A DNA stretch of 64,000 nt from Cycas panzhihuaensis (Eukaryota > Cycadophyta): the NCBI GenBank assembly GCA_023213395.1, contig CM041465.1, positions 199,895,741-199,959,740 on the forward strand, written 5' to 3'. Position numbers and translations under genes: made by a program. Under the pieces are notes generated by a model. It saw only the letters and a list, made by a program, of their open reading frames with translations, had not been told where the DNA came from and searched no databases. This document shows, one piece after another, positions 1-10,429 of this stretch; position 1 is the stretch's first letter; each line of letters opens with the position of its first letter.

Positions 1-27
1 ACGCCTTCTAAAGATCCAGTTTATCCT

Positions 28-770
28 ATGAAGGCTACCCATCCTAAGCCTACATATAACCATCTTACTTCTTTAATTAGATCACTTGAGCACATGATCA
101 ATACTAAGTTACGTGTTGATGGTACATCTCATGCTCAATCCTCTCAAGAGACCAAAGTAATCCATTTGACTGAGGGGAGGAAGAAGCAAGCTCCTCTCCC
201 ACCTCCCCCTTCATCTAGAAAGACACTATGGTGCTTCTATCATTAAATTGACGCACATGATAGAAGTGAGTACCAAATTATTCAAAATATAGTCCATAAT
301 ACAAACACTTAAGTGAATCATTCTTCTAAGTCATCACAAGACCAATTGATCCATAAGGATCCATTGCCTCAATATAGTAATAAAACTAGAAAAGAAGATA
401 AAGGAAAAGGGAAGCAAGTATACGATGATGAGGACCAATTTTCAAGATCTAATTCATCAAAGAAGATTATCACTCCCACAAACATTCAAATAAGAAGAAA
501 CACTAGTCAACCTCATCCACCTCCTAAAGGTAGGGATACTAAGAGAACCATAAACATGGTGGAGACTTCAAAGAGTGCAGGTCCATCTAAATCACATGAT
601 GATTTAATGGTAAAAAATCTTGACCCTTTACCTCTAGTACCCCTTCGTCTCATCAGGTTTAGGTCCATTCCTTCTAGTTTAAATGATGGATCTTTCTCTT
701 TGGTAGAAGAATTAAGGACCATTCTTGTGGGCATATTAGTTATTGATCTAATCAAGTATTTCCCTAAGTA
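28..770 (+). pseudogene. gag C-terminal part, Tat-like copy 1
   Basis: This is the region after the capsid core of a gypsy Gag. Its protein (HPKPTYNHLTS followed by SIRSLE-like residues, a basic KGRKKQA-type stretch, then a PPPKGRDTKRTINMVE block) is found again at 61400-62110 in the second copy in the same order, which shows that it is a conserved part of the polyprotein and not a chance ORF. The reading frame is broken by stops near 244 and 310 and by the TAA ending at 771. No zinc knuckle is visible. Basic and proline-rich composition fits a nucleocapsid or linker region. The N-terminal gag core lies upstream of the window. Confidence 0.65.
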
Positions 771-829
771 ATATCAACTTTTATTTGATGCATTAGGAGT
801 CCTTATGGTAGCTTCTTCACCTACTTCTA

Positions 830-1260
830 CCCTTTCCTTTGACCTTGCCACCTTTGCCCAGTTGTTCTGCCTATGTGCCAAACGATATTTCCCCATTTTA
901 AATTGAGATCATCAAGGATGATATTAATATCAAGTGAGTTATCATTGATGAAGGATCATCCATTAATATAATTCCCCTTCATCTTGTTGAGGATTTGGAG
1001 ATCTCTATTTTTGATCTATGTGAATGGATTTGCTAAGGGTATGTTAAGAATCAAAAGGTGCCCTTGGGTTAAGTTACTCTTCTACTCACATAGGGAGATA
1101 AGATAGTACTTACTGATCTTACTATTATTAATTTGGATTTAGAATATAATATTCTTTTGGATAGACCATGGATTACCCAAATGACAGTAGTTTATTCATC
1201 CCTTTTCAGTGAACTCAGGTTCATCTATGAGGGAGAACTTAAGATTGTTAAATAGAAACC
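830..1260 (+). pseudogene. Retropepsin-like protease, Tat-like copy 1
   Basis: The translation carries a degraded V-I-I-D-E-G-S-S-I-N-I-I-P motif, the active-site loop of a retroviral-type aspartic protease, followed about 70 residues later by an ILL(F)DRPW-type segment and a conserved FSELRFIYEGELKIVK tail. The second copy has the better-preserved version at 62228-62653. Gypsy proteases lie between gag and RT, as here. In-frame stops and frameshifts make this copy inactive. The D-E-G form of the active site, in place of D-T/S-G, is seen in both copies, so it belongs to the family and is not a private mutation. Confidence 0.65.
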
Positions 1261-1339
1261 AAAACCTATTAAACAATTAGTTCCTATTATTAAGACTTTT
1301 GTAAAACCTAGTGAATCTTCTAACTTTGTAGAGTATTTC

Positions 1340-3190
1340 TTTTAGTCCCTCAGTTTAGCATAGTACTTTGCTATTGAAGCTCCTTCAACTCACCTAGAAG
1401 TAAAGGACATGGATTTAGTTGAAGTTGTCCCTTTATCATTAGGTTCCCTATCCATTCCTATCCCTTTAGATTTGATTAATTCTCTTTCAATTCCTTCTTC
1501 TTCTATTTTATAGGAGGAAATAGGTTCTTGTTCTATCATACCTTATCAAGGACCATCCCAAAGTGACCTCGTTGATACAAATCCTATTCCCACTTGTTTC
1601 TCATAGGTTTTGTATTTGCCCTTAGGAGCAAATGCCGTGGTTCCTTCTATGACCACTCACCTAGCAACTACTTCCTCAAGTATTGTTACATATAACTCAT
1701 GTGTTTCTACTTCCCCATCTTTCTCTCGTTCCCCTTTCTTTAAGACATGGTTAAACAAGAACGAGAAGAAGATGTTGCTACATCAACACCCAGATTTAGT
1801 ATTAGATGATAAAGATGCTAGTGTACTTGATATAGGTCAAGCTAGATTTGGAACCTCCATAATAGTATGGGAAGTTAATTCCATTTCTACTCTTTCATTA
1901 CTTTTTCATCCTCATGTGTGCTAGATAATGTGACAACAATATTTTGGAGGCTAAAATTTTGATAGGTTGGTAATGCAATTTCCTCCTCAACCTTCTATGA
2001 GGGGTTCCAAGGGGGGTGGGAGCTCCCCTTGGCTGAGGGGTGTGGGGGGCATGGGAACACCCCTCGTAAAGAGGGAGTTCAAGGGTGATGGCCCCAACCT
2101 AAAAAGCTAGCACTGGAAAACAAACTAAATTGTAAAGAGAATTAGGGTCATTCTCTCAAAATACCCTAGATTCTATGGTCGAGATTTATGCCTTGTATAA
2201 CTCTCTCATGTAGCCTAATTTAGGGTGTTTTTTCATTATGTTCGATGTATTAGATGTACTCTGAGGAGTTGGGTGGCTGGTTATTGTTGCTATGAGCATT
2301 CTTCTATAGATTGTATGCATTTCTCCGTTCTTTGATAATAAAGATCGATACCTTTCCTATATAGATGTTTCCCTAGCAAACAACTAGGGTTTTACCATGT
2401 TATATCAAGTGTATATGTGATGCTTAGCTTTATTATTCATTTTATCATATTATCTCTAGTTTAAGAACTTGCATGTTAAATTTTGGTCTAGATTCCTATA
2501 ACTAGTTGCAAAATAGTTTAGATCTTGGTGGCGGTTTCAAGTTATTGGGACCTTATCTTTTTAATAATGTGGACTCTCCTGTATCTACTCTTATCTTGAT
2601 ATCACCTTTCCATATTAATTATGGTGTGTATAATCAAGTGTTTATTCAAGCTTTTTCTTCAATTTAGGAGTTTATAGATAATTCTCTTCTCTCAAGTTAC
2701 AATGATTATAGAGTTTGTGTCCATTCTAAACTCTTTAGTTGGTCCTCTTCCATCTTTTGTTTCTCAATCTAAGAACCTTTGCCTCATCAACCTCTTTTAC
2801 CTTGACCATTTTGAGAATGATGAAGCAAGCATTGAGTATTTAGCAAGCTCGTCTCCTAGTTTCCCTCATGGACATCATAAGTTTGGGTTTTCTAAAGTCA
2901 TACTTGATCATTCTCAACCCTAGGAGTCTATCTCTTCAATCGAGCCTACTCCTCCTTACTTTGAGGAAGGGAACACAATGCTTATGGAATAAACCATCGA
3001 TACCTATAGAATCATTAAGTTGGGAGCTAGTTGTACTCCCTAAGAGATCACTCAGTTTAAGGATCTCTTCCATGAGTTCTACTCAATTTTTGAATGGGAC
3101 TATAAAGACATGTGAGGCATTGACTCCTAAATAGTTGAATAGAATATTACCATTATTCTTAGCACAAAACCTAAGTAATAAAAGTAATGT
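1340..3190 (+). pseudogene. pol linker between protease and RT, copy 1
   Basis: Segments at 1360-1920 and 2770-3110 align in order with 62700-63166 and 63170-63468 of the second copy (shared landmarks: EAPST..LEVKD.DLVEVV, PLG..AVVPS.TTHLATTSS, FENDEASIEYLASSSPSFPHGHHK). The end reads into the segment that precedes gypsy RTs (FHEFYSIFEWDYKDM). Three in-frame stops, TAG at 1604-1606, TAG at 2921-2923 and TAA at 3041-3043, are present at the same places in the second copy. The function of the linker is unknown. It is interrupted at about 1927-2590 by sequence not matched in copy 2. Confidence 0.55.
1927..2590. other. Unassigned interval with two adjacent GC-rich hairpins; possible solo LTR
   Basis: No coding relic was recognised. 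Two perfect 8-bp stems sit side by side: CCAAGGGG (2007-2014) with CCCCTTGG (2025-2032), and AGGGGTGT (2036-2043) with ACACCCCT (2057-2064). The stretch opens with tgtgacaacaat and has a U5-like, T-rich end near 2340-2420, so a solo LTR is possible, but I found no target-site duplication. The second copy lacks it, though that copy also has a deletion nearby. Confidence 0.3.
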
Positions 3191-4400
3191 CTTATTCATC
3201 CATGTCTCTCTCTTTCTATTAAGTAAGAAGTGGAGAAATTATTAGTAGTTGGATTCATTGAGAGCATCGATTACTCCCAATAGGTCTCTAACATAGTTCC
3301 TATAGCAAAGAAGAATGGTATAATTCAGATCTTCATTGACTTTCATGACATTAATTATATGTATCCCAAAGACAATTTCCCTCTTCCCTTCCTTGATCAG
3401 ATTTGGGACTAGATAGTTGGTTTTGAGGTAATGTCTCTTATGGATAGATTTTTAGGATACAATCAGATCTATATTACACCTTGTGACTGCCATAAGACTA
3501 CTTTTACCACTCCTTAGGGCACCTTCGTTTATAAAGTCATGCCTTTCAGATTAAAGAATACTGATGTAACATATCAAAGGGATATGGTATACATATTCTA
3601 TGACTTGATTGACAAAATTATTGCTATTTATTTAGATGATATCCTAGCCCTTTCACATAAAAGATCCAATCATTTGCGTGATCTTAAAACCATTTTTGAA
3701 AGGTGCAAAATGTATCGCTTACATTTAAACCCTTCCAAATGTATTTTTGTCATTACGTTAGGAAAGATGTTGGGAAACATTGTCTCTTAAGATGGGATTA
3801 GAATTGAAGATTGAAGCTATTATTCAAATGCCTCCTCCTAAGAGTCAAAAATAGATTAAATCTTTTCTAGGTAAGCTTGGTTTTCTTAGATATTTCGTCA
3901 CTAACTTTGCCTTGGATGCTAATCCTATCACTAATATTTTGAAGAAAGACATTGAATTGTAATGGACCCCTCAAGTTTAATAGTCTTTTGATAGGCTAAA
4001 ATAAGCCTTGGTTTCTACTCCAGTTCTTGCTCTATCAAGGTTTGATAAGCTATTCATCTTATACACTTTAGCTACTGAGGAGTCGCACGTAGGTATGTTA
4101 GCGTAAGAAGTCAATTTTGGTAAAGAGAGGGCTATATATTTCATTAGAAGGACCCTCGTGGTAGCCGACCTTCATTATCATTTTCCTAAGAAAGAATGTC
4201 TTGCCTCATTTTTTGCTACTAAGAAGCTTCACCACTACCTCCTTGGAAATAGGGTCCACCTTATTGTTCAATATGATCCCATAAGGTATTCACTTATTAA
4301 GTCTAACCTTACTGGTTGACTAGGTAAGTGGTCCTTATTACTTTAAGAATTTGATTTATAAGTGATTAATAGAAAGTCTAAGAAAGGCATGATCATTCTG
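3190..4400 (+). pseudogene. Reverse transcriptase and RNase H, Tat-like copy 1
   Basis: RT blocks appear in order: VPIAKKNG..QIFIDFHDIN (about 3295-3355), DNFPLPFLDQI, LMDRFLGYNQI, a GTFVYKVMPFRLKN stretch (3520-3555) and the catalytic IYLDDIL box (about 3628-3648), followed by the CIFVITLGKMLGNIVS segment that precedes the connection. RNase H continues to about 4330 with the FIRRTLVVADLHYHFPKKE and KLHHYLLGN motifs and the Tat-like DPIRYSLIKSNLTG. Stops occur mainly at expected Gln positions (TAG 3852, TAA 3960, TAA 3978, TAG 3981, TAA 4002). Only 3539-3790 is open over a useful length. Dead as a gene, clear as a family. Confidence 0.85.
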
Positions 4401-5755
4401 GAGATCATGGCTAATGCCCCTCTTCTAAATCATGATTACCAACCTATTGATGATTCCCTCCTTGATGAATATATCTTCCATATCCAGGGCATCCCTTCTG
4501 ATGATCCATGGTATGGAGAGATTAGATTGTATCTTCATGATTAATCTTTTTCTTCTCTTGCTACTTCAGAAAAGAGAAGATAAATTCATGCTACTACTAG
4601 ACAATACCTTTTGTTGGATGATACCTTATACAAGTGTTCTTTTTATGGAGTTCTACGAAGGTGCCTTTCACCTAATGAATCTTTAGTTGTTTTGACAGAA
4701 TCCCACGAAAGTATGTGTGGTGGACATTTTGGTGGTCAATCGATGGCCTAATGTATTCTTCGTATCAGATATTATTGGCCTTCCCTATTTAAGGATGCTC
4801 ACTCCTACATTTAAAGATGTCAAAAATGCCAATTCCATGCAACTTTAATTCACCAAACTATGCAAGAAATGAAATCGATAATTTCACGTTGGCCTTTCTA
4901 CCAATGGGGTCTTGACCTCATTGGATAGATCTTTCCAACATCTTTAAATAGGTATACATTCATTCTAATTATGACCAAATATTTTACGAAGTGGAGTGAA
5001 GCTATCCCATTGATCTTTGCTACTAGAAAGATCATGGCTACCTTTATATTCTAGTATATCATTTACAGATTTAGGATACTAGATGTTATCATTACTGACA
5101 ATGGAACTTTATTTTACAATCCCTATGTTAGTAAACTATGTAGTAAGTTTCATATTACTCATAGAATATCTTCCCCATATCATCCTTAAGCAAATGGCTA
5201 GGTGGAAGTATTTAACAAGATCTTAGCTAAGATTTTGGCTAAGACTATTGCTACCTCTTATAGGGATTAACACTCTCAGTTATTTCTAGAATTATAGGCC
5301 TATAGGACTACAATAAAAAACACTATAGGTATGATACCATTCTCTCTTGTTTATGGTGTCAAGTTATTTTACCTTTAAAGGTCAAAATTCCTTCCTTATG
5401 CATCTCATTGAAGGAATTTATTGATGAACAGTTCCAAAGGAAAGCTCACCTTTTAGAGTTGGAAAAGTTAGATGAGGCTTGTTTGCAAGCTTTGTAGAAT
5501 AATGTCATATTTAAAGCTAGGGTTCAAGCTACACATGATAGGTAGCTTAGGCCTAGAAAGTTTAATGTGGGTGACAAAGTTTTAAAATTGAAATATTTAC
5601 ATGATAGGCAATGGAAGTTTTCTCCTAAATGGACAGGACCTTTCTTGGTAATTGAGGATTTCACTAATGGAGCCTATCAGATTTTGACATTGGAAGGATT
5701 AGATTTTAAGAGACTTGTTAATTCCCAATATTTGAGAATATTTTATGCATAGAAG
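4400..5755 (+). pseudogene. Integrase with H2C2 zinc finger and GPF-type C-terminus, copy 1
   Basis: The H2C2 finger is readable (SHESMCGGHFGG then RCQKCQFHA, about 4700-4830). The catalytic core follows: WGLDLIG near 4910, TKYFTKWSEAIP, ITDNGTLFYNP (about 5090-5125, second Asp) and SPYHP.ANG.VEVFNKILAK (about 5170-5230, with the catalytic Glu). A conserved LWAYRTT block at 5290-5310 has Trp replaced by TAG (5295-5297), and Trp is replaced by TAA at 5268-5270. The C-terminus (5567-5752) reads GDKVLKLKYL..WKFSPKWTGPFLVIED..NGAYQI, the SH3-like GPF domain. No chromodomain follows. The RNase H to integrase spacing is short: the second RNase H that Tat elements usually carry at this point is absent here. 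Confidence 0.85.
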
Positions 5756-5769
5756 CATGCACATGATAT

Positions 5770-6375
5770 CCTCCATAATAAAGATAAACTACAACTCTAA
5801 AACTAGTACCTTTGCCTAATGAGCTAAAACTATTGGCGAACCTTATCTTCCTACTGATTTTACCTCTATAATGAGGATAAACTATGGCTCCAAAACCAGT
5901 ACCTTTGCCTAATGAGCTAAAACTATGGGTAAACCTTATCTTCCTTCTAATTTAACCTCTACAATGAGGATAAACTATGGCTCCAAAACTAGTACCTTTA
6001 CCTAATGAGCTAAAACTATGGGTGAACCATATCTTCCTTTTGATTTTACCTCCATAATGAAGATAAACTATAGCTCTAAAACTAGTGCCTTTTCCTAATG
6101 AGTTAAAACTATAGAAGAACCCTATCTTCCTTCTAGTTTTTTCCTCTACAATGAGGATAAACTATGGCTCTGAAACTAATACCTTTGCCTAATGAGCTAA
6201 AACTATGGGTGAACCCTATCTTCCTTCTGATTTTACCTTCACAATGAAGGTGAACTACAACTCTAAAGACTTGTACTTTTGCCTAATGAACTTAAACTAT
6301 GGGCAAATCCCTTCTTTTTAAAGATTGGTGGCTCTAAAACTTGTATCTTTGCTTAATGAGCTAAAACTAAGGGTA
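5770..6375 (+). repeat. 93-bp tandem repeat array in the 3' region of the gypsy element
   Basis: The anchor cctaatgagctaaaact recurs at 5815, 5908, 6001, 6094, 6188 and 6282, a period of 93-94 bp, with a shortened last unit at 6352. Each unit holds two related halves around the core AATGAG-n-TAAACTATG (once as gaggataaactatgg, once as gagctaaaactatgg). A satellite-like block just downstream of the integrase is characteristic of Tat/Ogre-type elements. One unit of the same repeat is present in copy 2 at about 63476-63545. Confidence 0.9.
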
Positions 6376-7365
6376 AATCTTCACTACTTTCTGATGTTTT
6401 CCTAGTTTTATAAAACATTGTGGTATTTTTTTGGTAGATCCAACCCATAATCATGTAAGTCATGTGCTCTTTCTAACACTTACATTGATTGTGAGTTTTC
6501 CATTACTTGGATCTTATTCTCTTTTGAGTTCTACACTCAAAAGAGAACCTATGCCTCCAGTCTTATTATACTTTCATCTCAGAAAGAGAAACACCTTTGT
6601 CAGCTTTAAGTATCCACTCATTTATCGAGAGTCTACTTTTATTTGTTAGCTTGTTACCTTGTTGATTTAGACCTCACTTTCACTTGCTAGTTGGTTAATT
6701 TTAGGATTTCCTTTTTGATCGTATACCACCAATTGTTGATTGTTTTTATTATCTTCAGTTCTCTTTATTATTCCTTTGAAATAGATACTTATTCTGTCAA
6801 CTTCCCTTCATGCTTAGGGACATCATGATTTTGATTTCCTTTTTGCTTTTTGTAGTTCATTCCTTAAGGAGATTGACCTTTTTCTCTTTTAAGATTCTAT
6901 TAAAAAGGAGAAATCCTTACTATGTTGAGTAGAAGAGTTTCTTAAGAAGATAATTATGATCCTATTCTTATGAAAGGTGGAAGTGAAAAGTAGAAAAAAA
7001 ATGAAGAAAAAGTGAAGCAAAGAAAAAAGAAAGAAAGAAAGAAAGTAAAAAGTAACCTTATTATTTTCATCCTTTTGTAATCCAAGGAAAGTCCTGTGAT
7101 GGCTTCATCGCCACCTATCCATCTATAGGTTGGATTCATTTAGATGAGTTAGTCAAGATTTTCAAATCTAGATGCTTCAGTCCATCATGGCTTCAGTTAC
7201 AATTAAACCCTACTTGACACTTTGACCATAATTGTCTTACTTGGGTTCCTTCTTCTTCCTTCATCATAGTCAAAGATCTATCTCTATCATCATCTCCTTA
7301 TTGATTGACTTCCACACCTTCCTTTATTAATTACATAATCTCCAAGTTTTGATCCTCTCATTCCT
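6376..7365 (+). other. 3' untranslated region of the gypsy element, no gene seen
   Basis: Sequence from 6420 to about 6850 is shared with 63590-64000 in copy 2, so it belongs to the element. A purine-rich (GAAA)n microsatellite lies at about 7012-7046. The ORFs that can be drawn here (for example minus 7139-6954) are low-complexity and not supported. Confidence 0.5.
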
Positions 7366-7620
7366 ATGGCATTGAGTATCTTCACTAATGGGGGTAGTAG
7401 AGGAAATCAAGGATTGTTTACTTCTGCTTGGGTGATTTATGACCAATTTAGATCTCCCCTTCTTTCCATAGGTTTTTTAATACTTGGGGAAACCAATAAT
7501 GAAGATGAATACCTTGCAATTATAGGATCCTTATTATATGTTTCTCACTTTTACCTTAGACCTATTACTTTATATGCTAATTCTTGGGTTATGGTTCATC
7601 AGTTGGTTGGGATGTACTAG
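7366..7620 (+). pseudogene. Second RNase H domain (aRNH-like), displaced downstream of the integrase
   Basis: An 84-residue frame reads IFTNGGSRGNQG, SAWVIYD, ETNNEDEYLAIIGSL, and YANSWVMVHQLVGMY. These are the four blocks of an archaeal-type RNase H, the kind that Tat gypsy elements carry as an additional domain (family form FDGGSRGNPG, NNEAEY, ADS.L). Two catalytic Asp positions read Asn (TNGG, ANSW), each explained by one G-to-A change; the Glu in NNEDEY is kept. In known Tat elements this domain sits between the first RNase H and the integrase; here it lies about 1.6 kb beyond the integrase and beyond a satellite array. The rest of the domain after 7620 is not readable. Confidence 0.7.
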
Positions 7621-8750
7621 GTCCACTCTCTATGACTCCTTCTTTTGCATAATCAGGCCTCATCATTGTTGTCTCTATTTGTTTCAGTGACTATCTAGTA
7701 CATATCACATTCTTTCAATCTCAAAGCTAATACTCTCATTTTCTCAATCCTTGATGATTGTGTTGATTGATTTTCTTTTTCTAACTGGGGGCACCCCACT
7801 ATGGAATAAGTATAAACTACCACTCCTCGATGAGTATAAACTATCAGTTTGATAAGATTATAGGTTTGGGCAGTTGTAAGATTATGGCAATAGGTACAAG
7901 ACTAAAATAAGACATGTGAAAGGGCTAGACCCATATGGGAATCTTGGGATATGGAGGATCTTAGTAGGGGGCAAGTCCTTGAAAGCTTCTTGCCCATGGA
8001 AGGAGCTAATGAAGAATCTAATATACTTAGGTAGTTAGCATTTATTAAGTGAGGTTAGTTTTTCTTGCTAAATGACCTACTTCTTTTATGATATATTATA
8101 TGAGTGTGGGATTATCCTACATTTATATAATCTATCACGAGTATGATGTGAGTTGTATGAGTTTCCTTTTAGGAGATTTATATTACTCCATCTTTTGCTT
8201 TTATAAACTTATTACCGTTGGTGTTCCAAATGATTTTAAGTTTATAAAAATAGAATAAGTAAACCTTTCACTTACCCCATTTTAATCTTTTATTTATCTC
8301 CTAGTTTTTATTCCTCCACTAACCTTGTCTTTCCTAAACCATACTACTCTGGAATAAGTATAAACTACCATGTACATAGTATGATAAAAACCCAAAAAAA
8401 ATACATAACCACAAAAGAACAAAAAATGTAAAAATGATAAAAATCATTACATATTTCTTTAGACAAGTCACACTAATGAATATATCCTATACTCAAATAT
8501 AAATGGGAATAAGGGGGATAAAAGGTTTAGAGACAAGTAATTACACACAAGTTTTAAGAGAAAGAAGATCAATATGTACATGATGTTAAAAATATAGTAC
8601 ATATATCACCCTAAGTAACCCATCATACATGATCTGTAATACATGATATATACAGCCTGAGGCTCACAAAATACCTTATATCACCCTTTTACCTCCTAGA
8701 TGGCATATGATACACTCATCTATATGATCCCTAATGAGATCCCTAATTCA
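7621..8750. other. 3' region with scattered copies of the AATGAG/TAAACTATG core, no gene
   Basis: Three degenerate copies of the satellite core occur (aataagtataaactacc at about 7803 and 8351, atgagtataaactatc at about 7830). The remainder is AT-rich with A-runs near 8390-8460. No coding relic was recognised. Confidence 0.4.
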
Positions 8751-8759
8751 CATTCGAAT

Positions 8760-9693
8760 CTACCCCCAGTCTCCTACTAGAAGCCTCCCCACGAGAAGAT
8801 TCTCCTCTAGGTGGGAGATGGTGCCGCTCCTATTGCACTATACCACAAGTTGATGGTGTATACCTAGCCCTTGCTTGAGCCAATGTCATTCTTCGTAGTT
8901 GTCTCCTCTCCTCCTCACCTACCCTTAGGTCCATCTCTTTCCTCTACAGCTCTATCCGCATATCCATGTATAGGTCCCAAGTCTTAAAGCATAGTGATAA
9001 TTTTCTATCTGGTGCCCCAACAATCTGCAATCCATCACGTTCTAAGTAGGTGCCTCATCTAATGCTAGAAGATAGGGGAAGATCACCTCCAGGGTCCTCT
9101 ATAGCTCTCTTAAGATAACTATCTCATCATCTATCCAATGGAAACATGTCACATATAGTTAGTTCTTTAGAGAAGAAAGTGAACTTTAAAAGTAAAAGGA
9201 ATGTAATGCAATACGAGAAATGAACTAATCAAATTACATATATAGAGATCTACCTCCTACTGGCTCTTTGCCTACCATCTTGCCAGCTAGTGGTACCTCC
9301 TGTGGCACCTAGTGGGCCTCTTGTGTAGCTCCTCCCTTACCAACTATAGCTCCTCCATCTCTAGCCTGTTCATTGGTAGATCCTAGCTCCATACTCTGGA
9401 TGGAGCCCTTTCTCCTCTCCATAGGTGCCTCATCTCTCTATCCAAGCACCCATTAAATGCTACCTGCTCCACCACTAGAGAAAGCACCTCCTCTACCTCC
9501 TTATCCTACCTCCTCTTCTCTATCAGTACCTCTACCACCATGATCCCCTCTTTCACATCCTCCTTTTCTCCCTGCCCCTATTATTGGAGCCTCCTTTGTT
9601 ATTACTCTCTCTGTAGCATCCATCTCATCATCGCTCTATACTGGAAGCTGAACATATATATCATTGATGATTGTCTCCTCGTCATCTTGCTTA
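8760..9693 (-). pseudogene. Antisense extra ORF, C-terminal part (Gly-rich tail)
   Basis: On the minus strand from 9693 a frame reads HVKQDDEETIINDIYVQLPV then a long low-complexity tail (KEAPIIGAGRKGG, GGRGTDREEE, GSTNEQARDGGAIVGKGG) interrupted by TAG codons only at a few places. It is the continuation, across the solo-LTR insertion, of the minus-strand frame at 17118-17870. Removing the insertion and one ACATG joins them. Extra ORFs, some antisense, are known in Tat elements. Below about 9200 the frame becomes unreadable. Function unknown. Confidence 0.4.
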
Positions 9694-9698
9694 ACATG
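9694..9698. repeat. Target-site duplication acatg of the solo LTR (left copy)
   Basis: ACATG here and at 17113-17117 flank the two halves of the solo LTR exactly. Confidence 0.85.
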
Positions 9699-9880
9699 TG
9701 TTAGAGTTAATTATCATCACTCCACTCCCACCTTCCAACCAGGATTGTACATCTCACCATCTTCAATTTAGATATGTGATGCTCAACATGTCAAGGTAAG
9801 TTGAGTTAGTTTAATTTGAGTTAAGTTAACATTATTTTATTATTATTTTGAATTCAGGGCTTGAGGAGTTTCCCTTCTCC
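9699..9880 (+). repeat. Solo LTR, left half (copia-like family with PBS arrays)
   Basis: It begins tgttagag and follows the consensus of LTRs A, B and C to the ggagtttcccttctcc position, where it is broken by the insertion at 9881. The right half is at 16886-17112. Restored length is about 404 bp, with TG at the start and CA at the end and matching acatg duplications. It is more diverged than LTRs A, B and C, and it carries no PBS array. Confidence 0.85.
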
Positions 9881-10414
9881 TGAAGGAAATAATAATACTT
9901 GCAAGACTAGGCTCTAATACCAAATGAAGGAAAATATAGAGCCAAACTAAGCTCTGATACCAAATGAAGGAAAATAATAGTAGGACTATGCTCTGATACC
10001 AAATGAAGGAATATATAAACTAGCAAGAGAACAAGACAGAACATATATCAAATAACCATAAACCAGTATTGCATCAATACATCAATGTGTCACAATCACA
10101 ATAGCATAAAGAACATGAAAGCCTTGTTGTTCAATCCATTGTAGCAATAATGAGCATTACAAATCTCCTCAAAAGTAGGTGGTGTCTAAAAACACCAGGG
10201 TTGTACACCCCATAATATAAATAGTTTTGGGGGAGGAGGGAAACTCCTCAACTCTTGAATTTAAAATAACAATAAAATAATATTCACTTAACTCAAATGA
10301 AACTAACTCAACTTACCTTAACTTACCTTAACATGTTGAGCATCACATGTCTAAATTGAGGTGCACAAGCCTGGTAGGTAAGAGGGAGTTGAGTGATGAC
10401 ATTACACTCCAACA
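9881..10414 (-). repeat. LTR A (3' LTR of the minus-strand element), 534 bp
   Basis: Edges are TG/CA (tgaagg at 9881; ccaaca ending 10414). Same length as LTR B and very similar by eye. The base LTR is 10004-10414 (411 bp); the remaining 123 bp are three primer-site units with PBS-like cores at 9911-9922, 9951-9962 and 9990-10001 (gctctgatacca or one change from it). A polypurine tract lies immediately inside at about 10417-10426, which marks this as the 3' LTR. Confidence 0.85.
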
Positions 10415-10416
10415 TT

Positions 10417-10426
10417 CTCCCCCTTA
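10417..10426 (-). promoter_or_regulatory. Polypurine tract of the A-B element
   Basis: On the minus strand it reads TTAAGGGGGAGA just before the LTR start TGTTGGAGTG. This is the plus-strand DNA primer used in reverse transcription. The same tract stands before LTR C at about 16334-16342. Confidence 0.8.
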
Positions 10427-10429
10427 ATG

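Noticed and set aside
7012-7046. GAAA-rich tract considered as a polypurine tract
   Set aside because: It is a simple GAAA repeat, not followed by an LTR start; the convincing polypurine tract of this element is at 25821-25829.
9911-10001. PBS-like sites beside LTR A considered as the 5' PBS of another element
   Set aside because: A polypurine tract on the other side marks LTR A as a 3' LTR, and the same units lie inside LTR B, so they belong to the LTR.
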